From positions 22,433,501-22,497,500 of the forward strand of contig CM069878.1 in the NCBI GenBank assembly GCA_036172665.1: 64,000 nucleotides of DNA, in the 5' to 3' direction. Each line of letters begins with the position of its first letter. The stretch's first letter is position 1. Positions 33,106 through 42,720 of the stretch are shown here, one piece after another. The position numbers and the translations under genes are program-made. Below the pieces are notes generated by a model. The model saw only the letters and a list, made by a program, of their open reading frames with translations. It did no database searches and was not told the DNA's origin. Origin of the DNA: Prosopocoilus inquinatus. Its lineage: Eukaryota > Arthropoda > Insecta > Coleoptera > Lucanidae.

Positions 33106-33290
33106 CAGTAATACTTGCATAGCCGAGTTGATTAGGTGCGCCGGAAACGCGTTTGACCCTTGGCCGAGCAAGTATTACAGGGAGTATAAATCCTTTCCTG
33201 GTTCATGTGGGTTCTATGTGAGAAACACTTATGGTCGGATTGTCCTTCGGTTTCGAACTCCGACTCCTTCGAACTAGTTTTTGCATTTCC
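33106..33290 (+). mobile_element. Second tRNA-derived SINE
   Basis: The sequence starts with a tRNA-like fold: AATACTTGC at 33,111-33,119 pairs with GCAAGTATT at 33,169-33,177, as in an extended acceptor stem, and box A is TAGCCGAGTTGATTAGG. Box B is not intact. About 110 bp of body follows (TTTCCTGGTTCATGTGGG...). It differs from the SINE at 18.2 kb. Its ends are not well defined. Confidence 0.5.
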
Positions 33291-34758
33291 CAATTCGTAA
33301 AGCGAATGCCGATAACTGTTAAGACGGGAAGTATCCAGCTAGCGAAAGCTTTGTTATCTTGGTGCTAATGCGATGGTGAGAGAAAAATAAGAGACAAATA
33401 GTTACCTAAGCTGTTACGTAGAGGTAAAATAACGTCAACGTGGCGATATTTGAAATTTAGAAATGTAAAAAAATAATTTCAAGTTAGTTTCAATTGCAAT
33501 GGATTGATAGATATTTTCCAACGTGAAAACCAAATAAGGAAAAGTATTGTGCTTGAAATTTGTTCTTATTAGAAATAAAGTAAAGCCTTTGAATGAGATT
33601 TTCTAGAGTATTTCACTATTCAAACATAACCGCAATCTTTAAGAGATTCCGTAGGCTTTATTGATTGCCTTAAATTCTAAAATATTATTTTTTGGGACGA
33701 GAAATACAGGAAAACCAACAAAAAGTAACAAATAAATATTCAGTAATTAAAACAAAACAAAAAAATATACAAGATAATAAGTTCTTGCTCGTCCATAATT
33801 CTGTAAAACAAAAAAGTTAAACGAACAATTAATAGAAAGGATTGGGTAGGGGGTGGGGGAGCGGAGTGATAAAAGGAAACTGAATATTTTATATTTCCAT
33901 TTGGTTATCTACACAATATACTGAACTTTGCGCCGGGCGTAACAATGAAAATATTTTTGTTTCTTAAATTCTAAAAACTCTCGATTGCCCTTGGCATATT
34001 AAAAAAAGATGAGTCTTTGAATTATATTAAAACTTTCTCGCAGCATGAAATAACGCGTTTATCTGTGTACATGTTTGTGCATATGAAAAGAAAATAGGAG
34101 AGTTTTAACACACCATTATGCGGGAAAAAAAACCTGACGCTTTCAAGCTCTCACAAATTGAATGGAATACCCTAGCGGGAATCTTTTAAATTCAGCTTTA
34201 ACAAAACAAAATGCGGATAAATGTTTTCAGCGAGTAGTAACGTAGACCGCATAATAAAGTCGTATCTAAATATAAAATTACCATTTTTAGTGCACGAACC
34301 ACTTTGCCGTACACACATTACAGAGGAGATAAGAACGCTGCGTGGACTACGGGGGCCATACAATGTTTTGAACGCAGTGCAATAAGTTTAAAAGATAGGG
34401 ATGATTAGAATAGAAACGGGTGCACTGAAGATTGCCGTAAATATTAGGGTTATGCTTGCGAACGCTACGCGAATGGGCTGAACTCAATTTAAAAGATTTA
34501 AATATTTTAGACCATTCTTTGCTCTAACATTACTTTTCGTTACGGACGTTTCGAACGAATTATGCTAGACATTCGCGGGTTTTAATTTTAGATAATGCTG
34601 GAAAACATTCAATGCATACATTCCACTATATCAGAATAAAACTTTGAGATAAGAGGTAATTCAGTAAAATAAGGATTTGTCTTCCAAAAAATTCCAATCT
34701 AGCTGAATATTTGTAAACACGTTTTTAGCTTTTATAAGTAACAAGTAAAAAGCTTTTG
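33291..34758. other. Unassigned 1.5-kb region
   Basis: Contains a short GGGTAGGGGGTGGGGGAGCGG tract near 33,844 (G-rich, could form a quadruplex on the plus strand). No coding or RNA feature is recognised. Confidence 0.35.
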
Positions 34759-34820
34759 ATCTTAGACCGGACAAAATTATAAGTGCCCTTCCATTTATAA
34801 TTTTGTCCGGTTTAAGATTA
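34759..34820. repeat. Hairpin made of Penelope terminal sequence
   Basis: Two 25-bp arms (34,759-34,783 and 34,796-34,820) pair with one mismatch or wobble pair and two end differences around a 12-base loop. The right arm, ATTTTGTCCGGTTTAAGATT, resembles TTTTTGTCCGGTTCGAGATT at 17,539, downstream of the Penelope hammerhead, so this is an inverted duplication of that element's end. Confidence 0.65.
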
Positions 34821-34859
34821 AATTAATTAATTATAAAAAATATCTATTATAAATAACAA

Positions 34860-34995
34860 AAAAAAATTCTTGCTAATCGTTTTTGTTTGTATTGGATCTC
34901 TCGAGTGTCTTCTATACAGCTGTTTCAGCCTATTTGGGTCCTCGATAGCACAAGCGTAGCTCGAGATTTCCCTTGCAAACCGAAACGACTTGTGT
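34860..34995 (-). repeat. Old degenerate hammerhead-repeat copy
   Basis: Diverged minus-orientation match to the hammerhead repeat: CTAATCGTTTTTG, CTCTCGAGTG, ATACAGCTGTTTCAGCC, GTAGCTCGAGATTTCCC and AACCGAAACGACTTG. The ribozyme core is lost (the CTGANGA region is degraded), though ACAGCTGT and GAAA remain. It indicates that the family has been active over a long period. Confidence 0.65.
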
Positions 34996-35462
34996 GAGGA
35001 TTAATGAAATACAAAAAGTCCCAATCGATATCATTCCGGCTTCACTGTTATTAAGGGTCAAAGGTCAAGATAAATGTTTTTTTTTGCAAATATCTCGTTT
35101 TTTTATTAGTTTCACAATAATTTTGTTATTATAAAAATGGTTTATTAGACAATTTCCCGCAGAAAAGTTCCTATGCGTTTTTATGTACGATTAACCTTTT
35201 TCTTGATGTAAGGCTACATAGAAAAATTCTGGAGTTAATTCTAACACTTTTGGACGCCAGGGAATACTTTTTTGGTATTCTCTCGCGTCCATCCGTTTGT
35301 GGAGTTAAAAAAAGAAATGGAGTTAGGATCTTTACCATGTAAAAGCAGGATTAGAGCTTGCGCTTATTGGTGTAAATACTCAGTTTTAAACACAATTTAA
35401 TCGGGAAAAGACAAAAATAACGCCAAATTAGATAAACATTCACAACTTTTCAGGCAAAACTA
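34996..35462. other. Unassigned spacer
   Basis: A pair of inverted words (TTTGGACGCCAGGGAATAC and GTATTCTCTCGCGTCCAT near 35,250-35,292) forms a short hairpin. Otherwise nothing is recognised. Confidence 0.35.
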
Positions 35463-36815
35463 CTGTCAACTTTAATGATACAACAATCAATCCTAGACCA
35501 AAATATTTCTAAATCTCTCTACTTTTACAATATTCATCATTTTTAAAAACCTAGCGATTATCAACAACACTACGATCCAGTTCGCGTATTGTAAAATTAG
35601 TCGTTTTCTTCAAATGGAACACCCTGTATATTGTAGTATATTTGGATAGTGCTTTCTACAAGCTTTCCAATCATATCATATTTTATGGTCTTAAGATTGA
35701 TAATTTGTGAGTTATAATCACTTCTCTATAATCAACTTAAGAAACGTGCTGTATAATATTTTTATTTGTTATATTATTTTGAAGCTACATATCAAAGAAA
35801 CAAATTGAATCTTAACATTTTTATTTTACTTAACTAAGAAACAGCAAAATGTCTCCAGTCACAAATAGGTTTAAAAAATCATAAAAATTTAAACTATTAA
35901 AAAAATTAAAAGAAACTTTTCCATATTGCTAAACACGTATTTTCTTTTCTTGGCATGTGCCGAGTACATCTTTATACCCTTGTTTCTTTTCATATCCCCA
36001 CAAACTAAGAATAGTAAAGGTGAAAGTAATTTAGTAATAGTTTTTTGAAATTTATTTCATACTAATATTAGATTACATCTTTTCATACGTATTTCAACAG
36101 TTACGCTGCCATTTTCAATCATCCACATGGGCACACTCTTTGGTTGGTATGAGCCAGAGAATATTCTTATTGAATCTCCAATAGAAATGGAGATAGTAGC
36201 GTGGCTGTCGAAATACGTATCTACAATTATAAACAAATTGTGACAAGAGAACATTTTTTCTTCATATGTATATTTACTCATATCCCCATAAAAGAAGTCG
36301 AGAGACAAATCTGGTAACATTGGATACCACTTCAAATGAATATCACATTCTATCCAGCGATTATCCAACCGATTCGCAATATGATCTTACATTACAGGAA
36401 TTATTTGAAAGAAATCGTTCAAAACCTGAATTTGTTTATTTATTTTTATTTAAATCGCTAAAAGTAGAATAAATTTTATGAATAAATATCTTAAATGATT
36501 CTGAGACGAATGAAAATATTTTACAGCACATTCGTTAAATTGATTATAGAGAAGTGAAATAACTCACAAGTTAAAAATTTAGCAATCTACCATAAAATAT
36601 GGTATGGTTGGAAAGCTCGTAGAAAGCACTATCCAAATATAGTATAATATAGAGCATGTTCCATTTAAAAAAAATGTCTAATTTTATAATACGCGAACTG
36701 AATCGTAGTGTTGTTGATAGTCGCTAGGTTTTTAAAAATGATGAATATTGTAAACTTAGAGAGATTTAGAAATACTTTGGTCCAAGGGTGGTTGTCGTAT
36801 TATTAAAATTGACAA
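35463..36815. mobile_element. Long inverted-repeat element with about 300-bp arms
   Basis: The left arm, about 35,463-35,765, and right arm, about 36,505-36,815, are inverted copies: for example AAATCTCTCTACTTTTACAA against its complement near 36,755, and ATAGTGCTTTCTACAAGCTT against AAGCTCGTAGAAAGCACTAT. Inside each arm is a GGAACACCCTGTATA/TGTTCCATTT block resembling the GGGTGTYCC ends of many insect transposons. The 740-bp centre contains only a 103-codon frame. Exact termini and target duplication are unclear. Confidence 0.75.
36057..36368 (-). CDS. Hypothetical 103-codon ORF between inverted arms
   Basis: An ATG-initiated frame fills the centre of the inverted-repeat element. The product begins MDNRWIECDIHLKWYPMLPD and ends VTVEIRMKRCNLILV. 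It has no transposase motif, signal peptide or clear membrane segment. Composition (several Trp/Tyr, mixed charge) is compatible with a real protein fragment rather than AT-rich noise, but I do not recognise it. It may be a captured host exon or chance. Confidence 0.3.
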   Translation of the reverse strand: MDNRWIECDIHLKWYPMLPDLSLDFFYGDMSKYTYEEKMFSCHNLFIIVDTYFDSHATISISIGDSIRIFSGSYQPKSVPMWMIENGSVTVEIRMKRCNLILV

Positions 36816-38309
36816 TTTGGCAGACGATCAAACATGACCTATTTCTTTGCATAAAATAACTCGGTAAATACTAAAAGTAGGTAGGTATAATGTTATACCA
36901 TTTTTTAGCGTCTCTTCAATCAAAGCTGCAATAAAATATATAGTGTTCCATTTAAAAAATAACAAGTTATGTTTGTAACTTATTAAATGAACAACCTGCA
37001 TATTTGAAAATAATTTTAAATTATGTTAAGACCTTTTTTTGATAAAATGAATTTCGAGGGCCATTTTTGGACTTTTCCAGAGGTTTGGGACACCCTGTAC
37101 AAGTGGCCTATTGTCATATGGTTTTCTCGGTAGGAATAATTTATTTTTAAAAATTTATTACCTTCTTCGCTGTTACTTTCATCTGGTACTTCTACTGACT
37201 TCTTTTTATCTTTTTCTATCTCTTCTTTTTTGTGCCGTTAATTTTCTCTTAATACTTAGTACTTGAGACTAATAACTAATAATGTCTTGGACGACCTCAA
37301 TTTGAATTTGTAAGACAAAGTAATCAAATGTACAAGAACAGTAAGCCGTAAAAGGCTGAAAATTTTATCAGATCATGTTTTTTATTAAACTTAACGTTTT
37401 CGAGGTGTTACACTTCTAGTATTTTTTAGAGTATGTATAAAAAAAGTTGATACAATACAAAAATGGAAAGATAATTTTGGATCTCATATCCTTTAAAAAA
37501 CGGGGCAGTACTTAAACTGCTTAACGATTGTATTTAAATAAAATTAAATATATTATTAGTTTTATATTCAAGGGTTCGTTGTATACAAAACTATGTTCCT
37601 GAAATTATAACGAGAGGGATGCAATTTAAGGTTCTCAAAAAACATGTCTTTACCTAAAACAAAAATTAATGGAATATTTTCGCATCATTTTTCATAACTT
37701 CTTTTCTAAATTTTAACAAACCATTAACGATCCAAATAACAATTCTCTTGTTTGAACTTTTTTGGTTTGAGTTTAGAAATCAGCCAGGAATCGCTTTCGA
37801 ATCGTTTTTAATGGATTGACATTTCGGCCGTTGTCCGTCTTACGTGAACACAATATTTTTTGAATATACGATATCTTTTTAGAAATGGTGCAATCGTCCT
37901 GCAGCGCTATCGGAGAACTCTATTTTGTTTACATTTGCTCGCTGATCGATCTACAATATCCCAGTAGGTTTCTCAGCAGAAGGAATGAATTAATTATGTT
38001 CGTAAATGTCAGATCGTGTTGATTACGGTGAGAATAGTAACACAAAATACGGAAAACTTCTCTCCCCCTGCCGGCGCCTGAACTTCTTGAACAGATCTTG
38101 GACACCAAGAAGAATAGAAGACTAGAAGCAATAGAAGACTGACCACTAGAATAACACGTTAATTAGTAATTATAATGTTATTTTTTATGTGTGGTAGTTG
38201 CCCAAAAGTTTCTTACTAGTCTTTGTCCTCACTTCTGTAAAAATCCATAATACTAGTCTTTCGTGGTTTAACTTTATTAAATTAAAAATCGTACAGCTAC
38301 TGGCTTGTA
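36816..38309. other. Unassigned 1.5-kb region
   Basis: Contains a GGGACACCCTGTACAAG word near 37,088 like the end of a DNA transposon, without a partner I can define. No coding feature. Confidence 0.3.
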
Positions 38310-38891
38310 CAGGGCGGAACAAAAGTATCGAATAATAGCTATAACTTTTTTATTTGAAAAGTTATCAAAAAATCTTTAAGACAAAAGTTGTTTGGTGTAT
38401 TCCTACGCGTACTTTGATGGCATTGTTTCTCCGTGTTCTCTTTTGTCTTGTTGCTATGACTATCAACTTTGTTTTTTTTTTAATAGCACCTAATAATTTT
38501 TACTAAGTCTCAAATTTGCATATTTTCCTCTATTCAGTGATATAATTTTGTTGAAGAAAAGAAAAATTAAGAAATAAAATCAGCGAGAAAAAATATTTAG
38601 TACAATCGTCAATCGTCAGCTTTAACCAAGAATGCTACGGAAATATCACAACCTAAAGTTATACCTAGATCTTCGTTTATTATCTATAACTTCAATTGTT
38701 AAATTTCCATAGTATGCTTGACCAGAAATGATAATTGTATAATATATTGCTGTATCAATTTCTTTTGCTCTGTTTCATTTTGTTTATCTGCCTATAATGA
38801 CAAAATTGTATCACTTAATGGAAAAAAAATATACTTGTTTCAAAATTGCTTAAAAGAATTATAGGTACTATTTAAAAAAATAAAATAATTA

Positions 38892-39375
38892 AATCAAAAA
38901 CGATTTGCACAAAATTTTTCTAAAATCTTTCATTATGCTTTGACAGCAAGCATGGCCGCCTTGCATGGGGGACTAATTAGGAGCAAATCCCGCTTCAATT
39001 TGTCTATCCTACTGCAATGTTAAGTCAAAAAGCGATAGTAAGATGTCGCTATTTTATATGTTCATCATTCTTACATCGCAATTGCGAATAAATTGGGCAA
39101 GTCGTTTTTGGTCTGCAGTGGGAATGTCGAGCTACGTTTCTGCTGAAGAAGCCCCAAGCAGGGCTGAAACAGCTGTCCAGAGGCTGCTCGAGGTTCTCAC
39201 TGCAATCAAAAACGATTTGCACAAAATTTTTCTAAAATCTTTCATTATGCTTTGACAGCAAGCATGGCCGCCTTGCATGGGGGACTAATTAGGAGCAAAT
39301 CCCGCTTCAATTTGTCTATCCTACTGCAATATTAGGTCAAAAAGCGATAGTAAGATGTCGCTATTTTATATGTTT
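38892..39375 (+). mobile_element. Retrozyme-like tandem repeat, 1.55 units of 312 bp
   Basis: Two direct copies of the hammerhead repeat lie in the plus orientation: CGATTTGCACAAAATTTTTC starts at 38,901 and again at 39,213, giving a 312-bp period. The array ends GCTATTTTATATGTT. One ribozyme lies between the two partial units. Tandem, ribozyme-bearing units of a few hundred bp are the genomic form of animal retrozymes, whose RNA is cut to monomers and circularised. TTTAAAAAAATAAA before the array and TTTAAAAAATAAA directly after it may be a target duplication. No ORF of its own. Confidence 0.85.
39138..39182 (+). ncRNA. Hammerhead ribozyme in the tandem array
   Basis: TTCTG (stem I), CTGAAGA, AGCCC-CAAGCA-GGGCT (stem II), GAAA, ACAGCTGT (stem III palindrome), cleavage base C, CAGAG. 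Stem I keeps pairing with one G-U wobble. All core bases are intact. It is the only ribozyme in this array, so self-cleavage of a genomic transcript would give linear pieces; the 312-nt circle would arise from longer templates. Confidence 0.8.
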
Positions 39376-39543
39376 AAAAAATAAAGTTAGTTGCCATAGC
39401 AACAGAACAAAAGGTAGAAAAAAATTGAAAGGACAACAATTTTCATGGCAATAAGCCAAACAACCTTTACATCAAACCTTTTTTCATAACTTTTCAAATA
39501 AAAAAGTTACAGCTATTATTCTGTACTTTTGTTCCATACTGTA

Positions 39544-40000
39544 TAAAGCTTAAAGCATACCAAGAAATAAAATCACACTACATAAAAAAGAACAATATTG
39601 CTTTATGCACTGTAATAAAGTACATTGCGTATGTAAAATCCGGGCTAGCTTAAGTTGACTATGTCATCCTGGGCCATATAATAAATACCACCAGAGAAGA
39701 AAGCTCGGGCTAGTTCCGAATGTGACTTTGTTTGACACCCCGTCTCAATTTTTCTCGTCGAGCAATTCTTCCAAATTGTAAATTGTCCTTTTCGCATACA
39801 ATTTTCCTAGTATAATTTAACTAAAGTGTGCCTAAGAAGTATCCAGGACCACTGCGGGTGAATCTGAGTAAAGAACAATCGTTTTTGTTCAAAATATCAT
39901 TTAAACAAAGCCCATAATTGTACTATTTCTGTTATAATCTTCTCTTCTCTTTTTCATATTCCAGTTGCAATTTTACGTTAATTGTTAAATTTTAATAACC
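39544..40000. other. Unassigned spacer
   Basis: No coding or repeat feature is recognised between the two retrozyme-like loci. Confidence 0.35.
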
Positions 40001-40012
40001 TATTCCTAGTTA

Positions 40013-40540
40013 TAAAAAAATGTGTTGCAAATCGTTTTTGATTGCAGTGAAAACCTCGAGCAGCCTCTGTACAGTTGTTTCAGCCCTGCTTGGGGCTTCG
40101 TCAGCAGAGACATAGCTCGACATTCCCACTGCAAACAAAAACGACTTGTCCAATTTATTCGCAATTGCGATGTAAGAGTGATGAACAGATAAAACAGCGA
40201 CATCTTACGATCGCTTTATGACCTGACATTGCAGTAGGATAGACAAACTGAAGCGTATTTGCTCCTAAGAAGCCCCCCAAGCAAGGCTGCCATGCTTGCT
40301 GTCAACGCATAATGAAAGTTTTAAAAAAATTTGTTGCAAATCGTTTTTGATTGAAGTGAAAACCTCGAGCAGCCTCTGTAAAGCTGTTTAAGCCCTGCTT
40401 GGGCCTTCATCAGAGATGTAGCTCGACATTCCCACTGCAAACAAAAACGACTTATTAGGAGCAAAAAGCTTCAGCTTGACTATCCTACTGCAATGTTGAT
40501 CAAAAAGCGATCATAAGATATCGCTGTTTTATCTGTTCAT
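40013..40540. mobile_element. Retrozyme-like insertion, inverted composite 2
   Basis: A 528-bp insertion is flanked by a 12-bp duplication with one mismatch (TATTCCTAGTTA at 40,001-40,012; TATTTCTAGTTA at 40,541-40,552). The left arm is minus orientation: a full 309-bp unit followed by about 130 bp of a second. At about 40,454 the orientation flips to roughly 85 bp of plus sequence ending TTTTATCTGTTCAT. The layout matches that at 26.1 kb, with a different junction, so it is an independent event of the same type. Confidence 0.83.
40065..40109 (-). ncRNA. Hammerhead ribozyme variant
   Basis: Minus strand: CTCTG, CTGACGA, the same stem II, GAAA, ACAACTGT, then A as the cleavage base (GUA), and CAGAG. 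Core and stem I are intact; stem III has one mismatch in the self-paired form. The second unit in this locus (40,374-40,415) has the GAAA changed to TAAA and is probably dead. Confidence 0.72.
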
Positions 40541-40703
40541 TATTTCTAGTTAGTTAGACAATTTTATTAATATTCAAATATTATTTTGTTTATGCAAGAA
40601 ATAAAATAGGAGTATATAATAAAATTATAAACCTCCTTGTAATAGTTCATTTCATACTTTTGGGTTGATGTACAAAATTTTCTGATATCTATTTGTATAT
40701 ATA

Positions 40704-42712
40704 CCGGCTGTTTCAAATTGGGTGTGCACTGAAGGGATCTCCTAAACCGTAAGAGATACAAATTCGGTTAAATGGAAGAAAAGTTGCAAGAATCAATGCC
40801 TAATTCGTATCCATTGAGAGAATGATTTTTTTCTCATTTCCTCTTGAGTTATTAATAAAAATGTGAAAAAATCGATTTTCTTTTTCTCTCTGTATCTCTT
40901 TTATTATACTTAATTTTGAAATTCTGATTTAACTTTCTACAGGCACTTTTTTATTCTGCTTCGAGTAAGAGTAATAGAATTGAAGTCAAAGGTTTCGTCT
41001 TCCCACGACCATAATCAGTTTCGATTTTTTAAATACAACTTATGTCTTTTTATTATTCTGTTCGATAGCATTTTTTCTCCTGATTGTAACGGTATACACA
41101 CTTAATAGTTGATATTAATCTGAAGCTTAAATAATACAGACTTTTATGTGAAAATTTTATTTAATATATAATTTCAAATTTTTAGTTCGTTTTCTTAGCT
41201 ATAGTGTAAATGATAATAAACTATTTAAAGTTTTTCTGTATCGTTATTTTAATAATGCACTGCACTTACGAAAATGAATTTTTACCGAAAAATATCTAGT
41301 GGTTCTAATATAACTTGCTTGATCAGTATCTCAGCTTTAGTATAGGAATATATAGTATAGTTTTTAATTTTGACTCACACTGTTGGATTAAAAAAAATAT
41401 ATATTATTTATAAAAATATTTACATATTACTGAATAGTGCCTTCTACAAATACATTGGCAGCTAAATCGAATATTTTTGTGATAAATTTGAAAGATACTT
41501 TCTATAACAATGTAATTTTTTCTTAATTTCTTTAGCACTCAGGAGCTCTCAACACCACTATCTTTAATTTTTTTTAATATGGTTAAGTCCAAAAATGTTA
41601 AATATTGTCACTCGTTTTGATCAGTTGAAGTTGGCACATTATATCGGGACCACCGTCCATAATTTAAACAGGATAGAGTAGGCTTTATATTTAGGACATT
41701 GAAACAGTGACTAGCATTAAAATAAATAATAAGGAGGAACTAAGAAGGCGAATATTAGGTTCTTACAGAAATGTTTCGTGAATTTATGTTCGACACACTA
41801 GACAACACATAGGATTAAGAACGAATCTGTGTCTTGAAAGCAGTGGAGGACATTTCGAAGATTTACTTTAATTTATTTATTTCACAGAGTCATGTTCTTC
41901 GTCTATAATTTTTATTCAATTTATTTATTCCGTTCTTGTAATTTAATATGTTTATACTGCTGTTTATTTGGTTTGTATTAACCACCTCATATCATTTAGT
42001 CAATATTTATTGACTTTTTCTCTTCCAACAACTGAATGTTGTTGCTAATACTTAACAAATAAAAAAAGAGGTTAGGAAGAGATTTACTTATTAAGAAAAA
42101 CATTACGAAACGATATCAATTTTCTTGTCATATTCCAACTTTACTTGAAAAAAAGGTATTAAGTATTATACTCACTGAAATCAAAAGAAAAAATGCTTTC
42201 GACTAGAATAATAAAAAGATAAGAAAAGGAACAAAAAAATTGAAATTATGTATTAAATAAAATTTTCATATAAAATCTGAATTATTTAAGCTTCAAATTA
42301 ATATCGACTATTAAGTGTGATATATCATTGTAATCAGGAGAAAAAGTGCTATCGAATAGAATAATAAAAAGACATAAGTTGTATTTAAAAAATCGAAACT
42401 GATGATGGGCGTAGGAAGACGAAACGTTTTACTTCAATTCTATTACTCTTACTCGAAGCAGAATCAAAAAGTGCCTGTAGAAAGTTAAATCAGAATTTCA
42501 AAATTATGTATAATAAAAGAGATACAGAGAGGAAAAAAAATCGATTTTTTCACATTTTTATTAATAAATCAAGAAGAAATGAGAAAAAAATCATTCTCTC
42601 AATGGATACGAATTAAGCATTGATTCATGCAACTTTTCTTCCATTTAACCGAATTTGTATGTCTTACTGTTTAGGAGATCCCTTCAGTGCACACCCAATT
42701 TGAAACAGCCGG
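40704..42712. mobile_element. 2.0-kb element with about 490-bp terminal inverted repeats
   Basis: The ends CCGGCTGTTTCAAATTGGGT (left) and its exact complement (right) begin inverted arms that stay alignable for nearly 500 bp (40,704-41,200 against 42,220-42,712). TATATATA stands outside each end (40,696-40,703; 42,713-42,720) and may be an 8-bp duplication. The 1-kb centre has no coding frame. The right arm contains a partial internal duplication: AGAATAATAAAAAGA occurs at about 42,206 and 42,357. Superfamily not assigned; non-autonomous. Confidence 0.88.
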
Positions 42713-42720
42713 TATATATA

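Larger units (their letters stand above)
38310..39541. mobile_element. Inverted-repeat element (MITE) hosting a retrozyme-like insertion
   Basis: The left end CAGGGCGGAACAAAAGTAT and right end, complement of CAGTATGGAACAAAAGTAC, with TA at both borders, define a Tc1/mariner-type non-autonomous element. Similarity between the ends runs inward for about 170 bp (ATAATAGCTRTAACTTTTTT, TTGTTTGG, CTTGTTGCTATG blocks). About 480 bp of the hammerhead repeat is inserted at 38,892-39,375, next to the right arm. No transposase remains. Confidence 0.8.
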
